This document shows positions 1 to 5,158 of a DNA stretch of 5,158 bases, piece by piece. The position numbers were made by a program, and so were the translations under genes. Location: positions 1 to 5,158 of the forward strand of contig JAEWRS010000547.1 of the NCBI GenBank assembly GCA_023398855.1, in the 5' to 3' direction. Each line of letters begins with the position of its first letter. The first letter of the stretch is position 1. Under the pieces are notes generated by a model. That model had not been told where the DNA came from. It saw nothing but the letters and a program-made list of their open reading frames with translations, and did no database searches. The DNA is from Bacillota bacterium (GTDB taxonomy: Bacteria > Bacillota > Clostridia > Lachnospirales > Lachnospiraceae).

Positions 1-471
1 CTTTTGTATTATTACAGCCAGGAGGGATTTCGCTGGAGCCGTCTTGGGTCCGTTGTTTATACTTGGGGGGATTTGGATTACGTGCCGCCGGTAGAATATC
101 CTGAGGACCTTTCCCAGCTGACTGCACAGGATATGGTGGAACTGATAAGTCACATTGCCAGAGATAGTACCTATGGATCCATTGTTTTGGATCTGGGCCA
201 GTTGGGAAAGAACGCAGCGGAGGTGCTGGATATATGCGATGTGATATACATGCCGGTTAAAGATGACTGTATGTCCGCAGCAAAGGTGGAGGAATTTGAA
301 GAATACCTGGCATCATCTGGCCGCGAAGTACTGAAAAGCCGGATTCAAAAGGTACGACCTCCCTATCACAGCAGCTTCGGCCGGAGAGATAATTATCTGG
401 AACAGCTTTTGTGGGGGGAACTTGGAGATTATACAAGGCAGATTTTAAGGAAGTATCCGCTAGCTGAATAG
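1..471 (+). CDS. TadZ/CpaE-like P-loop ATPase, C-terminal part (5' truncated)
   Basis: The reading frame is open from the first base of the window and stops at TAG 469-471, so only the last 156 residues are present; the TTG at position 4 is not a real start. The visible part fits the C-terminal half of a MinD/ParA-like (SIMIBI) protein of the TadZ/CpaE type. A hydrophobic strand ending in Asp, SIVLDLG (about visible residues 60-66), resembles a Walker B strand. It is followed by a helix and another strand, DVIYMPV, as expected after Walker B in this fold. The Walker A/deviant P-loop would lie upstream of the window and cannot be checked. In Tad systems such proteins act at the cytoplasmic membrane and help localise the pilus machine. 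The position directly before cpaF, with a gap of 22 bases, is the strongest support. Without the N-terminus, another MinD-like ATPase remains possible. Confidence 0.75.
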   Translation, partial: LLYYYSQEGFRWSRLGSVVYTWGDLDYVPPVEYPEDLSQLTAQDMVELISHIARDSTYGSIVLDLGQLGKNAAEVLDICDVIYMPVKDDCMSAAKVEEFEEYLASSGREVLKSRIQKVRPPYHSSFGRRDNYLEQLLWGELGDYTRQILRKYPLAE

Positions 472-480
472 AGTTGTGCG

Positions 481-486
481 AGGAGG
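481..486 (+). promoter_or_regulatory. Ribosome binding site of cpaF
   Basis: AGGAGG lies 7 bases before ATG 494. It decides the start: the in-frame GTG at 476 lies upstream of this site and has no comparable ribosome site of its own. Confidence 0.85.
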
Positions 487-493
487 AACAGCC

Positions 494-1714
494 ATGGAAG
501 ATATACATAGAGAGAAACTGCGGGAAGATATCATGAGAGAGCTAGACAAACGGCAGCAGGTGGCTGATGAAGAGCTTTATGATATCATTGATATCCATAT
601 TATGGAATATGGACAAAGCAGTTTTCTTCCTTTGAAAGATAAAATTGAACTTCGGAACAGGCTTTTTGATTCCTTCCGGCGGCTGGGAGCGCTTCAGGAG
701 CTGGTGGATGACCCGGAGGTGACGGAGATCATGGTCAATGGGGCTGATATGGTCTTTGTAGAAAAAGATGGACGCATGGAGCAGCGGGTAAGAGCATTTG
801 ACAGCCAGGAGCAGCTTGAGGATACCATACAGCAGATCGTCAGCAGAGTAAACAGGACGGTAAACGTATCAAGACCTATTGCAGATGCAAGGCTGTCCAA
901 TGGCTCCAGAGTCCATGTAGTACTGCCTCCTATTGCTCTTGACGGTCCGGCGGTGACTATCAGGAAATTCCCTAAACCCATAACCATGGCAATGCTTTTA
1001 AAGCTTGGGTCTGTAACAGAAGAATCTGTAAATTTCCTAAGATGCATTGTGGAGGCAGGATATAATATTTTTATCAGCGGCGGGACCAATTCAGGTAAAA
1101 GTACATTTCTCAATGCGCTTTCTGCTTATATCCCAAAAGAAGAGCGGATTGTAACGATTGAGGATTCTGCGGAATTAAAAATCACCCATATACCAAACCT
1201 TGTACGGCTGGAAACAAGGGAGGCCAATGGAGAAGGAGATGGAGAAGTGACAATTGGACATCTGATCAGGGCGGCTTTGCGGATGAATCCCAGCAGAATT
1301 ATTGTTGGCGAGGTGAGGGGAAAGGAAGCTTTGGACATGATATCGGCTATGAATACCGGACATGACGGGAGTCTTAGTACCGGACATGGAAACAATCCCA
1401 GGGATATGCTTTCCAGGCTGGAGACTATGGTGCTTATGGGGGCAGATATCCCACTGGCAGCAATCAGAAGCCAGATTGCTGCTGCTATTGATATTTTCAT
1501 ACATTTAGGAAGGCTGAGAGATAAAAGCAGGAGGGTCCTGTCTATTGTGGAGGTAGTTGGTTATGAGAATGGAGAAATCAAACTCAATCCGTTATACAGG
1601 TTTGAGGAGGATTATGAAAACCGGGACGTGGAGACGGCTGTCCGGGGAAACCTTAAAAAAGTGGGAGGTCTTCAAAACACGGAAAAACTCAAAGCAGCAG
1701 GCGTTGAGATATGA
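494..1714 (+). CDS. cpaF: CpaF/TadA family type II/IV secretion (Tad pilus assembly) ATPase
   Basis: This 406-residue protein is the hexameric cytoplasmic ATPase that powers Tad/Flp pilus assembly or secretion. All family hallmarks are visible. An N-terminal helical domain (about 1-70) is followed by the segment LVDDPEVTEIMVNG. Conserved arginines lie in RLSNGSRVHVVLPP (about 133-146). The Walker A P-loop is GGTNSGKST (about 196-204), the Asp box TIEDSAELK (about 221-229), and the atypical Walker B RIIVGEVRG carries the catalytic Glu at about 273. The His-box region contains TGHDGSLSTGH (about 288-298), followed by NNPRDMLSRLETMV. Length and motif order match intact CpaF proteins, so the enzyme looks functional. 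The start ATG 494 is chosen for its AGGAGG at 7 bases. It lies 22 bases after the TadZ-like gene, and its 3' end is overlapped by tadB, which indicates translational coupling. It differs from PilB/GspE ATPases in lacking a tetracysteine zinc motif. Confidence 0.96.
   Translation: MEDIHREKLREDIMRELDKRQQVADEELYDIIDIHIMEYGQSSFLPLKDKIELRNRLFDSFRRLGALQELVDDPEVTEIMVNGADMVFVEKDGRMEQRVRAFDSQEQLEDTIQQIVSRVNRTVNVSRPIADARLSNGSRVHVVLPPIALDGPAVTIRKFPKPITMAMLLKLGSVTEESVNFLRCIVEAGYNIFISGGTNSGKSTFLNALSAYIPKEERIVTIEDSAELKITHIPNLVRLETREANGEGDGEVTIGHLIRAALRMNPSRIIVGEVRGKEALDMISAMNTGHDGSLSTGHGNNPRDMLSRLETMVLMGADIPLAAIRSQIAAAIDIFIHLGRLRDKSRRVLSIVEVVGYENGEIKLNPLYRFEEDYENRDVETAVRGNLKKVGGLQNTEKLKAAGVEI
1604..1610 (+). 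promoter_or_regulatory. Likely ribosome binding site of tadB inside cpaF
   Basis: GAGGAGG lies just before ATG 1614. Pairing through the first GAGG (1604-1607) gives a 6-base spacer, while pairing through the last AGGAGG gives only 3. The site lies within the cpaF coding sequence. A competing site, GGAGG at 1549-1553, is 9 bases before ATG 1563 in the same frame and would give a protein 17 residues longer. Confidence 0.6.
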
Positions 1715-2441
1715 GGATTATGTGCTGACATCTGCTGAGTGGTGCTTATATGGATTCCAGGGTCTGGGAGCAGCCGCGCTTTTCTCTTTTGTCTTTTACC
1801 GCAGCCTTGCAGCTTTTCTGGTATTTCTTCCATTGATTTTTATTTTCCCGATAATCAGAAAAAAAGAGCAAAAGGAGAAAAGGCTCCAGCAGTTAAATCA
1901 GGAATTTAAAGAGGGAATTTTGCTTTTAGCTTCTTTCTTAAGCGCCGGATACTCAGTGGAAAATGCATTTTCCGCCTCTGTAAAGGAGTTGGTTATGCTA
2001 TATGGGGAGGAAGGGATGGTGTCCAAAGAATTTCGCCATATTGAGAGCCAGATCAGGATGAACCGTTCTGTAGAGCAGGCCCTTGGGGAATTTGCTTTAC
2101 GCAGCGGCTTAGATGATGTCAAGAACTTTGCGGAAGTATTTGCAGCCGCAAAGCGAAGCGGGGGAGAACTGGTTTCCATTATCAGCCATACGGCGGATGT
2201 GATAAGGGATAAGGCCCAGGTGAGACAGGAGATCCAGACCATGACAGCTTCAAAACAGTTTGAACAGAGAATTATGAGTATGATTCCTTTTTTTATAGTC
2301 CTATATATTGATTTTACCTCTCCGGGATTTTTTTACATGATGTACAGTACATGGATCGGAAGGGTTCTTATGACCTTTTGCATGGTTATTTACATTACAG
2401 CAATAGCCATAGCAAGGTGGATCATGAAGATTGAAGTGTGA
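1614..2441 (+). CDS. tadB: TadB-like type II secretion system F (T2SSF) platform protein
   Basis: From ATG 1614 this is a 275-residue polytopic membrane protein. Two hydrophobic helices (about 45-63 and 65-81) precede a cytoplasmic T2SSF helical domain (about 86-221), and two more helices follow (about 222-241 and 249-271), the usual TadB plan. T2SSF signatures include LLLASFLSAGYSVENAF, then MNRSVEQALGEFA and FAEVFAAAKRSGGEL. Known TadB proteins form, with TadC, the inner-membrane platform that couples the CpaF motor to pilin polymerisation. The start is uncertain. ATG 1614 has GAGGAGG directly upstream and overlaps cpaF by 101 bases. ATG 1563 with GGAGG would overlap by 152, and TTG 1704 or GTG 1722 would shorten the overlap or remove it but have weaker ribosome sites. 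The conserved part begins near YEDYVLTSAEWCLYG (about residue 33), so the function call does not depend on the start. Confidence 0.9.
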   Translation: MKTGTWRRLSGETLKKWEVFKTRKNSKQQALRYEDYVLTSAEWCLYGFQGLGAAALFSFVFYRSLAAFLVFLPLIFIFPIIRKKEQKEKRLQQLNQEFKEGILLLASFLSAGYSVENAFSASVKELVMLYGEEGMVSKEFRHIESQIRMNRSVEQALGEFALRSGLDDVKNFAEVFAAAKRSGGELVSIISHTADVIRDKAQVRQEIQTMTASKQFEQRIMSMIPFFIVLYIDFTSPGFFYMMYSTWIGRVLMTFCMVIYITAIAIARWIMKIEV

Positions 2442-2447
2442 GAGGTG
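2442..2447 (+). promoter_or_regulatory. Ribosome binding site of tadC
   Basis: GAGGTG immediately follows the tadB stop codon (2439-2441) and sits 4 bases before ATG 2452; pairing through GAGG gives a 6-base spacer. It favours ATG 2452 over the in-frame TTG 2431, which lies inside tadB and upstream of this site. Confidence 0.75.
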
Positions 2448-2451
2448 GAAA

Positions 2452-3714
2452 ATGATAAGAGTAAACAAAAGAAAATGGAGATTTCCTTTTACAAAGGCAC
2501 AGACAGCTTGCGTAATCTCAGGAATTTGCTTATATGCCGTTATGGAAGTGTTTTTTGCAGCAGGTGGTTATGCTGTGTCAGAGGGGGAGGGACTTAAACG
2601 GGCAGGACCTGGACAGGGAGAGACTGCATATCATGTGCTGGTATCTGGGCTTGACCAGGACAATGGCAGCAAAAAGGTACCGGTGAAAATACCAGTCAGA
2701 GAACGAAGATACGGAGAAGAGGAGGCAAGGGAGCTGTTTCAGAAGATCCGGCCTGAGCTGACAGCGCAGATGCTGGGGGAAAATGAATCCCTTGAAGAGG
2801 TGAGGAAAAACTTAAATCTAAAAAATAGTCTGGGAGATTATGGGCTTAGAATTATCTGGGAATCTGATAATCCCCAGATCATCGATTCTTTTGGGATTCT
2901 TTACAATGAGAATATTCCGGAAGAAGGAGAGCCGGTCTGGTTAAAAGCCAGAGTGACAGATGGGAGCAATGAGAAAAGGTATGAGTTTATGGTGATGGTA
3001 TATCCGCCTGCGCTTACCCGGGAAGAACGGGCGGCCGCTGACTTTATCCGTTGGATTGGTGGGATAGATCTTAAACAGCAGACAGAGGACCATTTATTCC
3101 TGCCGTCGGTATATGAGGGAAAACGGCTGACCTATTTCCTGCCGGGAGAGACTGAATACCGATTTTTGCCTGTACTGGGGCTTCTACTGGCCGCATTGCT
3201 GCATGTAAAGGTGGAATATGACAGGAAAAATCAGGCAAAGCAGCGAGAACAAAAACTGCTTTTTGATTATTCTGAAGTGGTTTCCAAGCTGGTAGTATAC
3301 ATTGGGGCAGGTTTGACAGTCAGGGCGGCATGGGAAAGGATCGTGGATGGCTATAAGGAGGCAGTTAAACAGGGGAAAAGAAGTGAGCGCCCGGCATATG
3401 AGGAGATGATGAAAACCGTGGTGCAGCTTGGAAGCGGATTGTCAGAAGGACGGGCCTACGGCGAATTTGGAAGGCGCTGCGGACTGCAAGCCTACATAAA
3501 GCTTTCTGCTCTATTGGAACAAAGCCAGAAAAATGGGAGCCGTCAGCTTCGTCCGGCTTTGGAACTTGAGATGGTCTCAGCGTTTGAGCAGAGAAAGAAC
3601 CTTGCCAGGAAGATGGGTGAAGAAGCAGGGACAAAGCTTTTGCTGCCTCTGTTTATGATGCTGGGAGTGGTAATGGTCATGATTGTTGTTCCGGCATTCC
3701 TTGCATTTTACTAG
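2452..3714 (+). CDS. tadC: TadC-like T2SSF platform protein with extracytoplasmic Ig-like insertion
   Basis: This is a 420-residue membrane protein, well above the roughly 280-320 residues usual for TadC. A basic N-terminus (RVNKRKWR) precedes a hydrophobic helix (about 17-39). A polar, acidic region of about 195 residues (41-236) follows, predicted outside by the positive-inside rule. A second helix (about 238-252) leads to a cytoplasmic T2SSF domain (about 265-395) with GAGLTVRAAWERI and QLGSGLSEGRAYGEFGRRCG. A strongly hydrophobic C-terminal helix (about 396-420) ends the protein. Within the outer region, residues about 118-185 contain IIWESDNPQIID, LKARVTDG and EFMVMVYPP. This resembles the small bacterial Ig-like (atrophied Big) domains with a W-x-S-x-N-P strand pattern. 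The N-terminal helix could alternatively be a cleavable signal peptide (G-Y-A before residue 42). It starts 10 bases after tadB and is expected to pair with TadB in the assembly platform. The domain call for the insertion is by eye. Confidence 0.88.
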   Translation: MIRVNKRKWRFPFTKAQTACVISGICLYAVMEVFFAAGGYAVSEGEGLKRAGPGQGETAYHVLVSGLDQDNGSKKVPVKIPVRERRYGEEEARELFQKIRPELTAQMLGENESLEEVRKNLNLKNSLGDYGLRIIWESDNPQIIDSFGILYNENIPEEGEPVWLKARVTDGSNEKRYEFMVMVYPPALTREERAAADFIRWIGGIDLKQQTEDHLFLPSVYEGKRLTYFLPGETEYRFLPVLGLLLAALLHVKVEYDRKNQAKQREQKLLFDYSEVVSKLVVYIGAGLTVRAAWERIVDGYKEAVKQGKRSERPAYEEMMKTVVQLGSGLSEGRAYGEFGRRCGLQAYIKLSALLEQSQKNGSRQLRPALELEMVSAFEQRKNLARKMGEEAGTKLLLPLFMMLGVVMVMIVVPAFLAFY

Positions 3715-3715
3715 A

Positions 3716-3725
3716 AAGGAGGTGA
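3716..3725 (+). promoter_or_regulatory. Very strong ribosome binding site of the pilin gene
   Basis: AAGGAGGTGA is a full-length match to the anti-Shine-Dalgarno sequence, with GGAGG 7 bases before ATG 3730. It is the best ribosome site in the window, consistent with a need for more pilin subunits than assembly proteins from one shared transcript. Confidence 0.85.
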
Positions 3726-3729
3726 GAGG

Positions 3730-3915
3730 ATGTTAATATGGATAAAAGGGCAGGTCATGGATTTTTTTAGGGAAGAGGACGGCATAGGCGTTATTGAGGT
3801 TGTACTGATTCTGGTTGTTTTAATCGGTCTTGTTATTATTTTTAAAAAACAGATTACCACCTTACTTGATAACATATTTAAAGAAATCAACAGCCGGTCA
3901 AAAGAGGTATATTAA
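3730..3915 (+). CDS. Flp1-like type IVb prepilin
   Basis: This 61-residue protein has the architecture of a Flp-type (type IVb) pilin subunit. A short leader ends in the acidic, Gly-terminated sequence REEDG (14-18). A hydrophobic helix follows, beginning IGVIEVVLILVVLIGLVIIF (19-38). Cleavage after Gly18 by a TadV/PilD-like prepilin peptidase would give a mature pilin of 43 residues with Glu at +5 (residue 23), the hallmark needed for assembly. The short polar tail (39-61: KKQITTLLDNIFKEINSRSKEVY) would face the filament surface. It matches the Flp1-like putative pilin family of Firmicutes rather than the proteobacterial GQGLVEYALI form. It lies 15 bases after tadC, has the strongest ribosome site here, and its stop overlaps the next start. 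No second pilin gene is visible, so it is the best candidate for the major subunit. Confidence 0.88.
   Translation: MLIWIKGQVMDFFREEDGIGVIEVVLILVVLIGLVIIFKKQITTLLDNIFKEINSRSKEVY
3903..3908 (+). promoter_or_regulatory. Ribosome binding site of the DUF5702-like gene
   Basis: AGAGGT lies within the last codons of the pilin gene; its GAGG core (3904-3907) is 7 bases before ATG 3915. Stop and start share a base in TAATG (3913-3917), supporting this start and coupled translation. Confidence 0.75.
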
Positions 3916-5158
3916 TGCAGAAAAAAGGTCAGATTACGGTGTTTTTCAGTTTGGCTCTTTTGTGCATATTCAGCCTGATGTGCGGGCTTTTAGAGTCCGC
4001 ACGGACTGCTGGAGTCAGATGCTATTTAAAGCTGGCAGCAGATTCTTCCATGGATTCTGTTTTCAGCAGATATCATAAGGAAGCCTGGGATAAATACCGT
4101 CTTTTTATTCTTGAATGCGGGAATGATGAGGAATTGGAAAAGGCATGGCTGGGATTCATGGAACCTTACATGGACAGCTCTGGCTGGTATTCCATGAATG
4201 TGGAAAAGGCGGATACCATGCAGCTCTTTCGTATGACTGACGGGGGAGGACAATATTTAAAGCAGGAGATTCTGGATTATATGAAGTATGGAATCTTTGA
4301 GCATATGACTGATAAAGAGGGCGGGGAAGCCCTGCTAAAAAACTTGATGGAAGCGAATGCTGTGAAACAGCTGGCAGGCTCCTTTCGCAATCATGAGCAG
4401 GAAGCAGTCCGGCTGGAACGGGCACTGGAGGATATCAATGATTCTTTAAAGCAGCAAAAGGCATTCTGGCAGGCAGCTGAAGAGGGAATCAGAAATTTTG
4501 ACGGCGGGCAGTTCCAAAGGGAGGCTGACCATTTGGAACGGGAGGTAAAGCGGATTCCTTCTCTTGTAAAGGTTTATGTGAAAAGGGCGGATGAGTTAAG
4601 CTTGAACATAAATGAAACAAACAGTAATTTTACTGAGGTTCAGGAGGAATTAAGCCCAACAGTCCGTGATGCTTTAAAGGAAAATACCTCCTGTTATGAA
4701 TCCTATGTAAATCAGGAGGGAGAGAGAAGAAAGGAGCTTGAATCACTCCCAGGAAAGCTGGATCAGCTGAAACTGGTTATAGAAAGGGCAAAAGAGCGTT
4801 CTTATGAGGTGGAGAGTATTATTGACAGCTGGGATAGTGAGGATGATGAGGATGAAGGTCCGGACATACCGGCCTTGTGGGAATCTGTAGGAGAAATCTG
4901 GAGTAAGGCGGAAATTCCATCTCTCCCTTATTCCAATGGAGTAAAGGATAGGGAAAAACAGAGGCTTTTGGGGCAAGTGGAGGGATTTCTGCAAACAGGG
5001 TTGTTCTCCCTGGTACTGCCTGAGGGAAGTGAAATATCTAAAGGAGTTTTAGTTAATGATCTTTTCCCATCCGTCACATGTATGAAGGAACAGGAACAGG
5101 AAATGGAGATGGGAATCCTGGACCGGATCATGTTTGGAGAGTATTGCGGCAGTTTTTT
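3915..5158 (+). CDS. DUF5702-like, TadE/G-style membrane-anchored pilus-locus protein (3' truncated)
   Basis: The frame is open from ATG 3915 to the right edge without a stop (414 codons plus two bases), so the C-terminus is missing. The N-terminus, MQKKGQITVFFSLALLCIFS, is a basic start followed by one hydrophobic helix (about 7-26). Next comes ESARTAGVRCYLKLAADSSM, then SRYHKEAWDKYRLFILECG; this order is typical of DUF5702 proteins in Clostridia and recalls TadE/TadG minor pseudopilins. There is no Glu at +5 after Gly5 (Phe is there), so classical prepilin processing is doubtful. After the anchor come mainly charged, helix-rich regions with coiled-coil character (about 158-215 and 265-305). 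An acidic run, DSEDDEDEGPD (about 307-317), and a Trp/Pro-containing segment follow. The molecular function of the family is not known to me. Context suggests a minor pilin, pilus-base or surface-exposed partner. The overlap TAATG couples it to the pilin gene. Confidence 0.82.
   Translation, partial: MQKKGQITVFFSLALLCIFSLMCGLLESARTAGVRCYLKLAADSSMDSVFSRYHKEAWDKYRLFILECGNDEELEKAWLGFMEPYMDSSGWYSMNVEKADTMQLFRMTDGGGQYLKQEILDYMKYGIFEHMTDKEGGEALLKNLMEANAVKQLAGSFRNHEQEAVRLERALEDINDSLKQQKAFWQAAEEGIRNFDGGQFQREADHLEREVKRIPSLVKVYVKRADELSLNINETNSNFTEVQEELSPTVRDALKENTSCYESYVNQEGERRKELESLPGKLDQLKLVIERAKERSYEVESIIDSWDSEDDEDEGPDIPALWESVGEIWSKAEIPSLPYSNGVKDREKQRLLGQVEGFLQTGLFSLVLPEGSEISKGVLVNDLFPSVTCMKEQEQEMEMGILDRIMFGEYCGSF

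Noticed and set aside
257..508. Minus-strand open frame across the TadZ-like/cpaF junction.
   Set aside because: It overlaps two better supported genes and the cpaF ribosome site, and its translation resembles no family I recognise.
1354..1388. Direct repeat of TACCGGACATG (1354-1364 and 1378-1388).
   Set aside because: It encodes the two TGH tripeptides of the conserved CpaF motif TGHDGSLSTGH, so protein constraint explains it.
694..1504. Long minus-strand open frames opposite cpaF (694-1113, 1126-1500, 1175-1504).
   Set aside because: They lie fully antisense to a strongly conserved ATPase. Their Ser/Ile/Leu-rich translations show no recognisable domain, and they look like by-products of the codon use on the plus strand.
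1898..2242. Minus-strand open frame opposite tadB.
   Set aside because: Antisense to the T2SSF domain, with no recognisable motif and no operon context on that strand.
2288..2344. Two T7 runs in tadB (2288-2294 and 2338-2344) that could resemble terminators or slippage sites.
   Set aside because: No stable GC-rich hairpin is evident before either. They encode Phe-Phe pairs in a membrane helix region and the frame is intact through both.
3365..3634. Minus-strand open frame opposite the T2SSF domain of tadC.
   Set aside because: Shadow of a conserved domain on the plus strand; low-complexity translation with no supporting signal.
3830..4078. Plus-strand 82-codon frame overlapping the pilin and DUF5702-like genes, possibly reached by slippage at the T/A run near 3838-3848.
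   Set aside because: The T-A homopolymer run is not phased as a slippery heptamer in the pilin frame. The frame begins at an internal TTG without its own ribosome site, and both overlapping genes are well supported.
4026..5131. Several minus-strand open frames (4026-4253, 4156-4425, 4743-4994, 4928-5131) in the right part of the window.
   Set aside because: The plus-strand frame from 3915 is continuous through this whole stretch with good start signals and a recognisable N-terminus, so these are antisense shadows.

Overview
The window holds part of one tightly packed, single-direction operon for a Tad/Flp-type (type IVb) pilus or type II secretion-like system. The likely source is a low-to-mid GC Firmicute, probably a Lachnospiraceae/Clostridium-like bacterium. 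I base this on the strong AGGAGG-type ribosome sites, the Firmicute-style CpaF motifs (TGHDGSLSTGH), the Flp1-like mini-pilin and the DUF5702-like last gene. The genus cannot be fixed from this sequence alone.

Layout, all on the plus strand: (1) the C-terminal end of a TadZ/CpaE-like P-loop protein, cut by the left edge (1-471); (2) CpaF/TadA secretion ATPase (494-1714); (3) TadB-like inner membrane platform protein (about 1614-2441, overlapping the end of cpaF by about 101 bases); (4) TadC-like platform protein with an unusual extracytoplasmic insert of about 195 residues containing an Ig-like domain (2452-3714); (5) a 61-residue Flp1-like prepilin with a clear G/I cleavage site and Glu at +5 (3730-3915); (6) a large DUF5702-like, TadE/G-style membrane-anchored protein with coiled coils, open at the right edge (3915-5158 and beyond). 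Intergenic gaps are 22, 10 and 15 bases, and two junctions overlap. There is therefore no room for internal promoters or terminators, and the genes are very probably co-transcribed and partly translationally coupled.

Expected working model: the TadZ-like protein positions the machine. CpaF hydrolyses ATP at the cytoplasmic face. TadB and TadC form the membrane platform. The small pilin is cleaved by a prepilin peptidase (not in the window) and assembled. The DUF5702-like protein is a candidate minor pilin, pilus-associated or surface protein. No secretin or outer-membrane component is visible, as expected for a monoderm. The two most notable points are the Ig-like insertion in TadC and the uncharacterised DUF5702-like protein. 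No RNA genes, mobile elements, CRISPR arrays or significant repeats were seen.
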